From Kitasatospora acidiphila (GTDB lineage: Bacteria > Actinomycetota > Actinomycetes > Streptomycetales > Streptomycetaceae): 64,000 nt of DNA. The translations under genes were made by a program, and so were the position numbers. Under the pieces are notes generated by a model. That model worked only from the letters and a program-made list of their open reading frames with translations, was not told where the DNA came from and did not search any database. The stretch is taken from NCBI RefSeq assembly GCF_006636205.1, contig NZ_VIGB01000003.1:2666001-2730000 (forward strand), written 5' to 3'. Positions 51,347 through 59,792 of this stretch are shown in pieces (positions within the stretch are counted from its first letter, which is position 1; the number at the start of each line of letters is the position of its first letter).

Positions 51347-52717
51347 ATGAAGGAAATCCTCGACGCGATCCTCAGCGCCGACAGCACGTCCGCGGACTTC
51401 GCCGCGCTCAAGCTCCCCGAGTCCTACCGGGCGGTCACGCTCCACAAGGACGAGGAGCAGATGTTCGCCGGCCTGGAGAGCCGCGACAAGGACCCGCGCA
51501 AGTCGCTCCACCTGGACGACGTGCCGCTGCCCGAACTCGGCCCCGGCGAGGCCCTGGTGGCCGTGATGGCCAGTGCCGTCAACTACAACACCGTCTGGTC
51601 CTCGATCTTCGAGCCGGTCTCGACCTTCGGCTTCCTGGAGCGCTACGGCCGACTCTCGCCGCTGACCAAGCGCCACGACCTGCCGTACCACGTCGTCGGC
51701 TCCGACCTGGCCGGCGTGGTGCTGCGCACCGGCGCCGGGGTCAACGCCTGGAAGCCGGGCGACGAGGTGGTCGCGCACTGCCTGTCCGTGGAGCTGGAGA
51801 GCCCCGACGGCCACAACGACACCATGATGGACCCGGAGCAGCGGATCTGGGGCTTCGAGACCAACTTCGGCGGCCTCGCCCAGCTGGCGCTGGTGAAGAC
51901 CAACCAGCTGCTGCCCAAGCCCAAGCACCTCACCTGGGAGGAGGCCGCCTCCCCCGGTCTGGTCAACTCCACCGCCTACCGCCAGCTGGTGTCGCGCAAC
52001 GGCGCCGGCATGAAGCAGGGCGACAACGTGCTGATCTGGGGCGCCAGCGGCGGCCTCGGCTCCTACGCCACCCAGTACGCGCTGGCCGGCGGCGCCACCC
52101 CGATCTGTGTGGTCTCCAACGACCAGAAGGCCGAGATCTGCCGCGCCATGGGCGCCGAGGCGATCATCGACCGCAGCGCCGAGGGCTACAAGTTCTGGAA
52201 GGACGAGCACACCCAGGACCCGCGCGAGTGGAAGCGCCTGGGCGCCAGGATCCGCGAGTTCACCGGCGGCGAGGACGTGGACATCGTCTTCGAGCACCCG
52301 GGCCGCGAGACCTTCGGCGCCTCGGTCTACGTGACCCGCAAGGGCGGCACCATCGTCACCTGCGCCTCCACCTCCGGCTACATGCACCAGTACGACAACC
52401 GCTACCTGTGGATGTCGCTCAAGCGGATCGTCGGCTCGCACTTCGCCAACTACCGCGAGGCCTTCGAGGCCAACCGCCTGATCGCCAAGGGCAAGATCCA
52501 CCCGACCGTCTCCAAGGTCTACTCGCTGGAGCAGACCGGCCAGGCGGCCCTGGACGTGCACCACAACAAGCACCAGGGCAAGGTCGGCGTGCTCTGCCTG
52601 GCCCCGCAGGAGGGCCTGGGCGTGCGCGACCACGAGCTGCGCGAGAAGCACCTGCCGGCGATCAACCTGTTCCGCGAGCTTGACGAGCGGACCATCAAGC
52701 CCAGCCGGGACATCTGA
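51347..52717 (+). CDS. ccr: Crotonyl-CoA carboxylase/reductase
   Basis: A 456-residue MDR-superfamily enzyme that reductively carboxylates crotonyl-CoA to (2S)-ethylmalonyl-CoA with NADPH and CO2. Family features are the N-terminal ALKLPESYRAVTLHKDEEQMF, SDLAGVVLRTGAGVNAWKPGD, the nucleotide-binding LIWGASGGLGSYATQYA and the C-terminal KIHPTVSKVYSLEQTGQA. It is the key step of the pathway and also supplies ethylmalonyl-CoA for polyketides. GGAGG precedes the ATG. The mutase gene starts 2 nt after its stop. Its length is normal. Confidence 0.97.
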   Translation: MKEILDAILSADSTSADFAALKLPESYRAVTLHKDEEQMFAGLESRDKDPRKSLHLDDVPLPELGPGEALVAVMASAVNYNTVWSSIFEPVSTFGFLERYGRLSPLTKRHDLPYHVVGSDLAGVVLRTGAGVNAWKPGDEVVAHCLSVELESPDGHNDTMMDPEQRIWGFETNFGGLAQLALVKTNQLLPKPKHLTWEEAASPGLVNSTAYRQLVSRNGAGMKQGDNVLIWGASGGLGSYATQYALAGGATPICVVSNDQKAEICRAMGAEAIIDRSAEGYKFWKDEHTQDPREWKRLGARIREFTGGEDVDIVFEHPGRETFGASVYVTRKGGTIVTCASTSGYMHQYDNRYLWMSLKRIVGSHFANYREAFEANRLIAKGKIHPTVSKVYSLEQTGQAALDVHHNKHQGKVGVLCLAPQEGLGVRDHELREKHLPAINLFRELDERTIKPSRDI

Positions 52718-52718
52718 G

Positions 52719-54743
52719 ATGACGGACCGTCAGAAGCGCGACCGCCCCTGGCTGATGCGCACCTACGCCGGCCACTCCACGGCGGCGGACTCCAACGCGC
52801 TCTACCGGCGCAACCTGGCGAAGGGCCAGACCGGCCTCTCGGTCGCCTTCGACCTGCCCACCCAGACCGGCTACGACTCGGACCACGTGCTGGCCCGCGG
52901 CGAGGTCGGCCGGGTCGGCGTGCCGGTCGGCCACATCGGCGACATGCGGACCCTGTTCGACGGGATCCCGCTGGAGCAGACCAACACCTCGATGACCATC
53001 AACGCCACCGCCATGTGGCTGCTGGCGCTCTACCAGGTGGTCGCCGAGGAGCAGGGCGCGGACATCGCCAAGCTGACCGGCACCACCCAGAACGACATCA
53101 TCAAGGAGTACCTGTCGCGCGGGACGCACGTCTTCCCGCCCGGCCCCTCGGTGCGGCTGATCACCGACATGATCGCCTACACCGTGGCCGGCATCCCCAA
53201 GTGGAACCCGATCAACATCTGCAGCTACCACCTGCAGGAGGCCGGGGCCACTCCGGTGCAGGAGATCGCCTTCGCGATGTGCACGGCGATCACCGTGCTG
53301 GACGCGGTGCGCGACTCCGGCCAGGTGCCGGCCGAGCGGATGGGCGAGGTGGTCGGCCGGATCTCCTTCTTCGTGAACGCGGGCGTCCGGTTCGTCGAGG
53401 AGATGTGCAAGATGCGGGCCTTCGCCCAGCTCTGGGAGAAGGTCACCCGCGAGCGCTACGGCATCAAGGACCCCAAGCAGCGCCGGTTCCGCTACGGCGT
53501 GCAGGTCAACTCCCTCGGCCTGACCGAGGCCCAGCCGGAGAACAACGTCCAGCGGATCGTCCTGGAGATGCTGGCCGTCACCCTCTCCAAGGACGCCCGC
53601 GCCCGCGCCGTCCAACTCCCGGCCTGGAACGAGGCGCTGGGCCTGCCCCGGCCCTGGGACCAGCAGTGGTCGCTGCGCATCCAGCAGGTGCTGGCCTACG
53701 AGTCGGACCTGCTGGAGTACGGCGACATCTTCAACGGCTCCGAGGTGATCGAGGCCAAGACCGCCGAGCTGCTGGCCGGCGCGGAGGCGGAGATCGCCAA
53801 GGTGCTGGAGCAGGGCGGGGTGGTCGCGGCCGTCGAGTCCGGCTACCTGAAGTCCGCACTGGTCGCCTCGCACGCCGAGCGGCGGGCCCGGATCGAGGCC
53901 GGCGAGGACAAGATCGTCGGCGTGAACTGCTTCGACACCACCGAGGAGAGCCCGCTCACCGCCGACCTGGACACCGCCATCATGGTGGTGGACCCGGCCA
54001 GCGAGCAGGCCGTGCTCGACAACCTCAAGCAGTGGCGGGCCGACCGTGACGAGGCGGCGGCGCAGCAGGCGCTGACCGAGCTGAAGCGGATCGCGGCCAC
54101 CGAGCGGAACCTGATGGACGCCACCCTGGCCTGCGCCCGGGCCGGGGTGACCACCGGCGAGTGGGCCTTCGCGCTGCGCGAGGTGTTCGGCGAGTACCGG
54201 GCGCCCACCGGGGTCGGCGGCGCGCCGATCGCGGTGGCCGCCGAGCCGGGCGGCGAGCTGGCCCGGGTGCGGGCCAAGGTCACCGCCACCGCCGCCGAGC
54301 TGGGCACCGCCAAGCTGCGGCTGCTGGTCGGCAAGCCGGGCCTGGACGGGCACTCCAACGGCGCCGAGCAGATCGCGGTGCGAGCCCGCGACGCCGGCTT
54401 CGAGGTGGTCTACCAGGGGATCCGGCTGACGCCGGAGCAGATCGTCTCGGCGGCCGTCGCCGAGGACGTGCACTGCGTGGGGCTGTCGATCCTCTCCGGC
54501 GCCCACCCCGAGCTGGTTCCGGACGTACTGCAGCGGATGAAGCGGGCCGGGGTGGAGGATGTGCCAGTGATCGTCGGTGGCATCATCCCCGCTGCGGACG
54601 CCGAGGCCCTGCGGGCCGCCGGTGTCGCCGCGGTCTTCACCCCGAAGGACTTCGGCATCACCACCATCATCGGCCGGATCGTCGACGAGATCCGCACGGC
54701 CAACCATCTCGGCCCTTACCAGGAAGAGACCCTCGCCCAATGA
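52719..54743 (+). CDS. ecm: Ethylmalonyl-CoA mutase (MeaA-like, B12-dependent)
   Basis: A 674-residue mutase converting (2R)-ethylmalonyl-CoA to methylsuccinyl-CoA with adenosylcobalamin. The large CoA-binding TIM barrel covers about residues 10-520 (KGQTGLSVAFDLPTQTGYDSD, SMTINATAMWLLALY). The C-terminal cobalamin domain has GLDGHSNG (the DxHxxG lower-ligand motif, about residue 543). It belongs to the MeaA group and not to methylmalonyl-CoA mutase. It is translationally coupled to the lyase gene by an ATGA overlap. Its cofactor demand links it to the riboswitch-controlled cobD 9 kb downstream. Confidence 0.96.
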   Translation: MTDRQKRDRPWLMRTYAGHSTAADSNALYRRNLAKGQTGLSVAFDLPTQTGYDSDHVLARGEVGRVGVPVGHIGDMRTLFDGIPLEQTNTSMTINATAMWLLALYQVVAEEQGADIAKLTGTTQNDIIKEYLSRGTHVFPPGPSVRLITDMIAYTVAGIPKWNPINICSYHLQEAGATPVQEIAFAMCTAITVLDAVRDSGQVPAERMGEVVGRISFFVNAGVRFVEEMCKMRAFAQLWEKVTRERYGIKDPKQRRFRYGVQVNSLGLTEAQPENNVQRIVLEMLAVTLSKDARARAVQLPAWNEALGLPRPWDQQWSLRIQQVLAYESDLLEYGDIFNGSEVIEAKTAELLAGAEAEIAKVLEQGGVVAAVESGYLKSALVASHAERRARIEAGEDKIVGVNCFDTTEESPLTADLDTAIMVVDPASEQAVLDNLKQWRADRDEAAAQQALTELKRIAATERNLMDATLACARAGVTTGEWAFALREVFGEYRAPTGVGGAPIAVAAEPGGELARVRAKVTATAAELGTAKLRLLVGKPGLDGHSNGAEQIAVRARDAGFEVVYQGIRLTPEQIVSAAVAEDVHCVGLSILSGAHPELVPDVLQRMKRAGVEDVPVIVGGIIPAADAEALRAAGVAAVFTPKDFGITTIIGRIVDEIRTANHLGPYQEETLAQ

Positions 54744-55753
54744 CGAACGCCCACCCGTCGCCCGCCACCACCCTTGCAACGAGCGGCTCCGCCGCCACCC
54801 CTAATCGCCTTCGCCCCCGCCGCTCCTGCCTGGCGGTGCCGGGCAGCAACCCGCGCTTCCTCGAGAAGGCCCAGGGCCTGCCCGCCGACCAGGTCTTCCT
54901 GGACCTGGAGGACGCCTGCGCCCCCGCCGTCAAGGAGAGCGCCCGGCTCAACATCGTCGACGCGCTGAACAACGGCGACTGGGGCAACAAGACCAAGGTG
55001 GTCCGGGTCAACGACTGGACCACCCACTGGACCTACCGTGACGTGATCACCGTGGTCGAGGGCGCCGGGCCGAACCTGGACTGCATCATGCTGCCCAAGG
55101 TGCAGGACGCCGAGCAGGTCAAGGCGCTGGACCTGCTGCTCACCCAGATCGAGAAGACCATGGGCTTCGAGGTCGGCCGGATCGGCATCGAGGCGCAGAT
55201 CGAGAACGCCAAGGGCCTGATCAACGTCGACGCGATCGCCACCGCCTCGCAGCGCGTGGAGACCATCATCTTCGGCCCGGCCGACTTCATGGCCTCGATC
55301 AACATGAAGTCGCTGGTGGTCGGCGAGCAGCCGCCCGGCTACAACGCCGACGCCTACCACTACATCCTGATGCGCATCCTGATGGCGGCCCGCGCCAACG
55401 ACCTGCAGGCGATCGACGGTCCGTACCTGCAGATCCGCAACCAGGAGGGGTACCGCGAGGTGGCCGGCCGCTCGGCCGCGCTGGGCTTCGACGGCAAGTG
55501 GGTGCTGCACCCGGACCAGGTCGCCGCCGCCAACGAGATCTACTCGCCCTCGCAGGAGGACTACGACCACGCCGAGTTGATCCTGGACGCCTACGACTGG
55601 TGCACCTCGGAGGCCGGCGGCTTCAAGGGCTCGGCGATGCTCGGCGACGAGATGATCGACGAGGCCAGCCGCAAGATGGCGCTGGTGATCTCCGGCAAGG
55701 GCCGCGCCGCGGGCATGCAGCGCACCTCCAAGTTCGAAGCCCCGGAGGCCTGA
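54740..55753 (+). CDS. mcl: CitE-type CoA-ester lyase (malyl/methylmalyl-CoA lyase)
   Basis: A 337-residue HpcH/HpaI-CitE family lyase that cleaves beta-methylmalyl-CoA to glyoxylate and propionyl-CoA, and probably malyl-CoA. Conserved parts are RRSCLAVPGSNPRFLEKA, FLDLEDACAPAVKE (metal-ligand Glu/Asp region), IGIEAQIENAKGLI and GFDGKWVLHPDQ. The first 25 residues (MTNAHPSPATTLATSGSAATPN) are an unconserved extension. Its DNA (54749-54775) matches the 54-bp repeat at 56357. The next gene starts 2 nt after the stop. Confidence 0.93.
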   Translation: MTNAHPSPATTLATSGSAATPNRLRPRRSCLAVPGSNPRFLEKAQGLPADQVFLDLEDACAPAVKESARLNIVDALNNGDWGNKTKVVRVNDWTTHWTYRDVITVVEGAGPNLDCIMLPKVQDAEQVKALDLLLTQIEKTMGFEVGRIGIEAQIENAKGLINVDAIATASQRVETIIFGPADFMASINMKSLVVGEQPPGYNADAYHYILMRILMAARANDLQAIDGPYLQIRNQEGYREVAGRSAALGFDGKWVLHPDQVAAANEIYSPSQEDYDHAELILDAYDWCTSEAGGFKGSAMLGDEMIDEASRKMALVISGKGRAAGMQRTSKFEAPEA

Positions 55754-55755
55754 TC

Positions 55756-56259
55756 ATGCAGTTCGGACGCACCTACGAGGAGTTCGAGGTCGGCGCGGTC
55801 TACAAGCACTGGCCCGGCAAGACGGTCACCGAGTACGACGACCACCTCTTCTGCCTGCTCACCATGAACCACCACCCGCTCCACATGGACGTCAACTATG
55901 CGGAGAACACCACGGACTTCAAGAAGAACGTGGTGGTGGGCAACTACATCTACTCGCTGCTGCTCGGCATGTCCGTCCCGGACGTCTCCGGCAAGGCGAT
56001 CGCCAACCTGGAGATCGAGTCGCTGCGGCACGTGGCGCCGACCTTCCACGGCGACACCATCTACGGCGAGACCACGGTGCTCGACAAGTGGCCCTCCAAG
56101 TCCAAGGACGACCGGGGCATCGTCTACGTCGAGACCAAGGGCTACAAGCAGGACGGCACGGTCGTCTGCATCTTCCGCCGCAAGGTGATGGTGCCGACCG
56201 AGACCTACATCAAGGCGCGGGGCGGCGAGCAGCCGGGCCGCCCGACGCCGCTGTCCTGA
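55756..56259 (+). CDS. mch: MaoC-type mesaconyl-CoA hydratase
   Basis: A 167-residue hot-dog-fold MaoC-like hydratase that interconverts mesaconyl-CoA and beta-methylmalyl-CoA. It has the YEEFEVGAVYKHWPGKTVTEYDDHLFCLLTMNHHPLHMD region with the catalytic Asp/His pair, and EIESLRHVAPTFHGDTIYGET. Compared with the longer two-domain proteobacterial Mch it is a short single-domain form, as usual in Streptomyces. GGAGG lies close to the ATG. Three 54-bp repeats separate it from the dehydrogenase gene. Confidence 0.92.
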   Translation: MQFGRTYEEFEVGAVYKHWPGKTVTEYDDHLFCLLTMNHHPLHMDVNYAENTTDFKKNVVVGNYIYSLLLGMSVPDVSGKAIANLEIESLRHVAPTFHGDTIYGETTVLDKWPSKSKDDRGIVYVETKGYKQDGTVVCIFRRKVMVPTETYIKARGGEQPGRPTPLS

Positions 56260-56356
56260 CCCCTCCGATACCCCCGGGGGCGGGCGCCGTCATCGCCCGA
56301 GCCTCCGGTCACGGGGGCGCTGCGAATGTCACGCTTCGCGGCGCCCCCGGCCCCTC

Positions 56357-56518
56357 GCCCACCCGTCGCCCGCCACCGCCCTTCCAAGGGCGCGCTGCGC
56401 GCGACACCCCGCCCACCCGTCGCCCGCCACCGCCCTTCCAAGGGCGCGCTGCGCGCGACACCCCGCCCACCCGTCGCCCGCCACCGCCCTTCCAAGGGCG
56501 CGCTGCGCGCGACACCCC
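56357..56518. repeat. Three tandem 54-bp repeats with hairpins
   Basis: Units 56357-56410, 56411-56464 and 56465-56518 are identical or nearly so. Each contains CGCCCTT-CC-AAGGGCG, a 7-bp stem. The array lies between mch and the dehydrogenase gene, within the operon. About 21 bp of the unit (starting GCCCACCCGTCGCCC) also occur at 54749-54769 inside the mcl coding region. Confidence 0.95.
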
Positions 56519-56551
56519 GCTTTTTCCCTCAGAGACTTACGGAGCCGCACG

Positions 56552-57754
56552 ATGGGACGCCTCGCACAGACCGACGGCCTCACCGAGATCCAGCGGGACA
56601 TCCTCGCCACCGTGCGGGAGTTCGTCGACAAGGAGATCATCCCGGTCGCCACCGAGCTGGAGCACAAGGACGAGTACCCGACCGCCATCGTCGAGGGCAT
56701 GAAGCAGCTCGGCCTGTTCGGGCTGACCATCCCCGAGGAGTACGGCGGCCTCGGCGAGTCGCTGCTCACCTACGCCCTGGTGGTCGAGGAGATCGCCCGC
56801 GGCTGGATGTCCGTCTCCGGCATCGTCAACACCCACTTCATCGTGGCGCACATGATCAACGCGCACGGCACCCAGGAGCAGAAGGACTACTTCCTGCCCA
56901 AGATGGCGGCCGGCGAGATCCGCGGCGCCTTCTCGATGTCCGAGCCGGCGCTGGGCTCCGATGTCGCCGCGATCTCCACCAAGGGCGTCAAGGACGGGGA
57001 GTTCTACGTCCTCAACGGCCAGAAGATGTGGCTGACCAACGGCGGCAGCTCCACCCTGGTCGCGGTGCTCTGCAAGACCGACGAGGGCGGCAGCACCCCG
57101 TACAAGAACATGACCACCTTCCTGATCGAGAAGACGGCCGGTTTCGGCCCGAACCCGACGGTCCCCGGCCTGACCGTGCCCGGCAAGATCGAGAAGATGG
57201 GTTACAAGGGCGTCGACACCACCGAGCTGGTGCTCCAGGACGTCCGGATCCCGGCGGACCGGATCCTCGGCGGGGTCCCCGGCCGCGGCTTCTACCAGAT
57301 GATGGACGGCGTCGAGGTCGGCCGGGTCAACGTGGCCGCCCGGGGCTGCGGCGTCGCCCGCCGCGCCTTCGAGCTGGGCATCGCCTACGCCCAGCAGCGC
57401 ACCACCTTCGGCAAGAAGATCGCCGAGCACCAGGCGATCCAGTTCAAGCTGGCCGAGATGGCCACCAAGGTCGAGGCCGCCCACCAGATGATGGTGATGG
57501 CAGCCCGCAAGAAGGACAGCGGCCAGCGCAACGACCTCGAGGCGGGCATGGCCAAGTACCTCGCCTCCGAGTACTGCAAGGAGGTCGTGGAGGACGCCTT
57601 CCGGATCCACGGCGGCTACGGCTTCTCCAAGGAGTACGAGATCGAGCGGCTCTACCGGGAGGCCCCGATGCTGCTGATCGGTGAGGGTACGGCGGAGATC
57701 CAGAAGATGATCGTGGGTCGCCGTCTGCTGGAGGAGTACAAGCTGGCCGAGTAG
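56552..57754 (+). CDS. mcd: Methylsuccinyl-CoA dehydrogenase (acyl-CoA dehydrogenase family)
   Basis: A 400-residue FAD-dependent acyl-CoA dehydrogenase, assigned to the oxidation of methylsuccinyl-CoA to mesaconyl-CoA from its cluster. Family features are FSMSEPALGSDVAAI, LNGQKMWLTNGG, RTTFGKKIAEHQAIQFKLA and the C-terminal EDAFRIHGGYGFSKEYEIERLYREAPMLLIGEGTAEIQ with the catalytic Glu in the YREAP-type segment. It is shorter than proteobacterial Mcd, which carries a long N-terminal extension. The start is preceded by GGAG. Confidence 0.92.
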   Translation: MGRLAQTDGLTEIQRDILATVREFVDKEIIPVATELEHKDEYPTAIVEGMKQLGLFGLTIPEEYGGLGESLLTYALVVEEIARGWMSVSGIVNTHFIVAHMINAHGTQEQKDYFLPKMAAGEIRGAFSMSEPALGSDVAAISTKGVKDGEFYVLNGQKMWLTNGGSSTLVAVLCKTDEGGSTPYKNMTTFLIEKTAGFGPNPTVPGLTVPGKIEKMGYKGVDTTELVLQDVRIPADRILGGVPGRGFYQMMDGVEVGRVNVAARGCGVARRAFELGIAYAQQRTTFGKKIAEHQAIQFKLAEMATKVEAAHQMMVMAARKKDSGQRNDLEAGMAKYLASEYCKEVVEDAFRIHGGYGFSKEYEIERLYREAPMLLIGEGTAEIQKMIVGRRLLEEYKLAE

Positions 57755-58075
57755 GCCACATCCGGCCCCTGAGCAGGGCGCCTACGGGTCCCGGCGACGA
57801 CCGCGCCGGGGCCCGTGCGCAGTGCTGGGACAGGGCTGAGAGAAGACTCACTGATCTTGACCGACCCCTTGGGAACCGCTCCGGGGCCCGCTACGGTCGT
57901 ATACATAGCGCGTGCACTCCGGCACGGCAGGAGTCAGTTGAACGAGCAGGCGGGTTGCCCACCCACCACCTGCTCCCGATAGCATCCACCGGGACAGCAG
58001 CTGTCCCCTTCTCACCCGATCCCCGCGGTGGCCACCCTCTCGGTCGGCCATGATCCCCCGCGACGAAGGTCTTCG
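57755..58075. other. Intergenic region before psd
   Basis: About 320 bp without a gene. It contains a terminator hairpin (57784-57816), a TATACA box near 57900, and a palindrome GGGACAG-CAG-CTGTCCC (57991-58007) just downstream of a TTGCCC-19-TAGCAT pair (57955-57985). Confidence 0.5.
57784..57816 (+). terminator. Terminator of the ethylmalonyl-CoA operon
   Basis: ACGGG-T-CCCGGCG pairs with CGCCGGG-GCCCGT, 30 bp after the dehydrogenase stop. Confidence 0.7.
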
Positions 58076-58768
58076 ATGCCCATCAGCCCGTCCCCTCACT
58101 CCTCCGTCACGGAGCGCGATCCCTTCGCTCCCGAGACGGCCGGTCGGCGACCCCGCGTGACCATCGCGCGCGGAGCCACCCCCTGGTTCGTCCCGACCCT
58201 GGCCACCGCCGCCCTGACCACCGCTCTCACCAAGCGGAACGGCAAGTGGGCGCTGGCCGCGGTACCGGCCTGCGCGCTCAGCGCGGGCATGCTGTGGTTC
58301 TTCCGCGACCCGGAGCGTGAGATCGGCACCGGCAGAGTGATCTCGCCGGCCGACGGCGTGGTGCAGAGCATCGACGCCTGGCCGGACGGCCGGACTCGGG
58401 TCGCGATCTTCATGAGCCCGCTGAACGTGCACGTCAACCGGGCCCCGCTGCCCGGCACGGTGACCTCCGTCGAGCACATCGCCGGCGGCTTCGTGCCCGC
58501 CTTCAACAAGGACAGCGACCGCAACGAGCGGGTCGTCTGGCACTTCGACACCGAGATCGGCGACATCGAGATGGTGCAGATCGCGGGCGCCGTGGCGCGC
58601 CGCATCGTGCCGTACGTCCCGGCCGGTACCAAGGTCGAGCAGGGCGAGCGGATCGGTCTGATCCGCTTCGGCTCCCGCGTCGACACCTACCTGCCGGCCG
58701 GCGTCGAGGTGGGCGTCACGGTCGGCCAGAAGACGACGGCGGGGGTGACACGCCTTGACCGTGACTGA
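58076..58768 (+). CDS. psd: Phosphatidylserine decarboxylase
   Basis: A 230-residue PSD-B-like (short, archaetidylserine-type) decarboxylase making phosphatidylethanolamine from phosphatidylserine. A hydrophobic segment (about residues 40-75) is followed by the catalytic domain: ISPADGVVQ, IFMSPLNVHVNRAP and the self-cleavage site FGSR (LIRFGSRVDTYLP), where the Ser becomes the pyruvoyl group. GAAGG stands 7 nt before the ATG. It overlaps pssA by 14 nt, and the two form the normal psd-pssA operon. Confidence 0.94.
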   Translation: MPISPSPHSSVTERDPFAPETAGRRPRVTIARGATPWFVPTLATAALTTALTKRNGKWALAAVPACALSAGMLWFFRDPEREIGTGRVISPADGVVQSIDAWPDGRTRVAIFMSPLNVHVNRAPLPGTVTSVEHIAGGFVPAFNKDSDRNERVVWHFDTEIGDIEMVQIAGAVARRIVPYVPAGTKVEQGERIGLIRFGSRVDTYLPAGVEVGVTVGQKTTAGVTRLDRD

Positions 58769-59642
58769 TCCCGAAACCCTGGTGGGCATCGACGACTCGG
58801 AGGAGACCGAGCTGCGTCGGCGCCGCTGGGCGCGCGACCGCGAGCTGCGCGCGCCCCGTCCGCCGCAGGCCCTGTCCACGGCCGACTTCCTGACCCTGGG
58901 CAATGCGGTCTGCGGCTTCCTGGCGATCTACTCCGTCACCACCAACATGCTGATCCCGCACATCACCGGGAGCAGCAGCGGTGGTGGCACCATGCGGCAC
59001 GGCGCGGCCACCGCGGTGACGCTGCTGCTGCTCGGCGCGATGTGCGACCTGTTCGACGGCCTGGTGGCCCGCAAGCTGCGGGCCTCGGCGCTCGGCGCGG
59101 AGCTGGACAACCTGGCCGACCTGATCAGCTTCGGCATCGCGCCGGCCTACTTCGTCGCGGTCTGGGGCATCGTCTCGCCCGGCTCCAACCAGGGCCTGTC
59201 CGCGTTCATCGCGCTCACGGTGCTGCTAGCGGTGGTGCTGCGGCTGGCCCGGTTCTCGGCCGTCAAGATGCGCCCCGGGGTCTTCCAGGGCATGCCCTGC
59301 CCGATGGGCGCCCTGACGGTGATCGCCATCGTGCTGCTCGACCCGCCGTTCCTGCCCGGTCTGCTGGCGATCTTCGGCGTGGCCTACCTGATGGTCAGCC
59401 AGGTCGAGTACCCCAAGCCGCAGGGTCTGCTGGCCACCGCCACGCTTGGCTGGATCGTGGTCTCGATCGGCTGCCTGGCCGCCTGGGCCGCCGGTCTGCC
59501 CGGCGGCGACGTGCTGATGCACATCGGCGCCTTCGCGCAGATCGCGCTGGCCGCGATGGCACCGCTGCTGGTGATCCGCCGCAAGGTCGGCCAGAAGGTC
59601 GGCGATGTGCGGGCCCGCCGTGCGGAGTCCCGCGGCTGCTGA
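58755..59642 (+). CDS. pssA: CDP-diacylglycerol-serine O-phosphatidyltransferase
   Basis: A 295-residue membrane CDP-alcohol phosphotransferase making phosphatidylserine from CDP-diacylglycerol and serine. The catalytic signature DG-x2-AR-x8-G-x3-D-x3-D is present: DLFDGLVARKL, then GAELDNLADLISFG (about residues 97-122). About six to eight hydrophobic segments follow. The N-terminal 40 residues are charged. The start codon is TTG at 58755 (or GTG at 58761), inside the psd gene, so translation is coupled. Confidence 0.94.
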   Translation: MTVTDPETLVGIDDSEETELRRRRWARDRELRAPRPPQALSTADFLTLGNAVCGFLAIYSVTTNMLIPHITGSSSGGGTMRHGAATAVTLLLLGAMCDLFDGLVARKLRASALGAELDNLADLISFGIAPAYFVAVWGIVSPGSNQGLSAFIALTVLLAVVLRLARFSAVKMRPGVFQGMPCPMGALTVIAIVLLDPPFLPGLLAIFGVAYLMVSQVEYPKPQGLLATATLGWIVVSIGCLAAWAAGLPGGDVLMHIGAFAQIALAAMAPLLVIRRKVGQKVGDVRARRAESRGC

Positions 59643-59658
59643 GCCGCCCGTAGCAAGC

Positions 59659-59696
59659 CCGAGGGCCCCGGAACGATCCCGTTCCGGGGCCCTCGG
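59659..59696. terminator. Terminator, 17-bp perfect stem
   Basis: Arms 59659-59675 and 59680-59696 are perfectly complementary with an ATCC loop, followed by GTGTTTCTC. It closes the psd-pssA operon and faces the convergent gene at 59793. Confidence 0.92.
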
Positions 59697-59792
59697 TGTT
59701 TCTCCGCTCTGATGGGCCGTCAGGCCCCGCCACGGGGCTCGCCTCAGGTCCGGCCGCGGCGCCTGTCGCGGTTCCGCGCAGCGGTGGACGCT

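Noticed and set aside
52695-54779. A 694-codon open frame on the minus strand across the mutase gene
   Set aside because: Antisense shadow of a well-conserved gene; caused by high third-position GC. It reads as a low-complexity H/D/G/L-rich sequence.
56205-56515. Minus-strand frames reading KGGGGRRVGG repeats
   Set aside because: By-product of the 54-bp repeat array between operon genes on the other strand.
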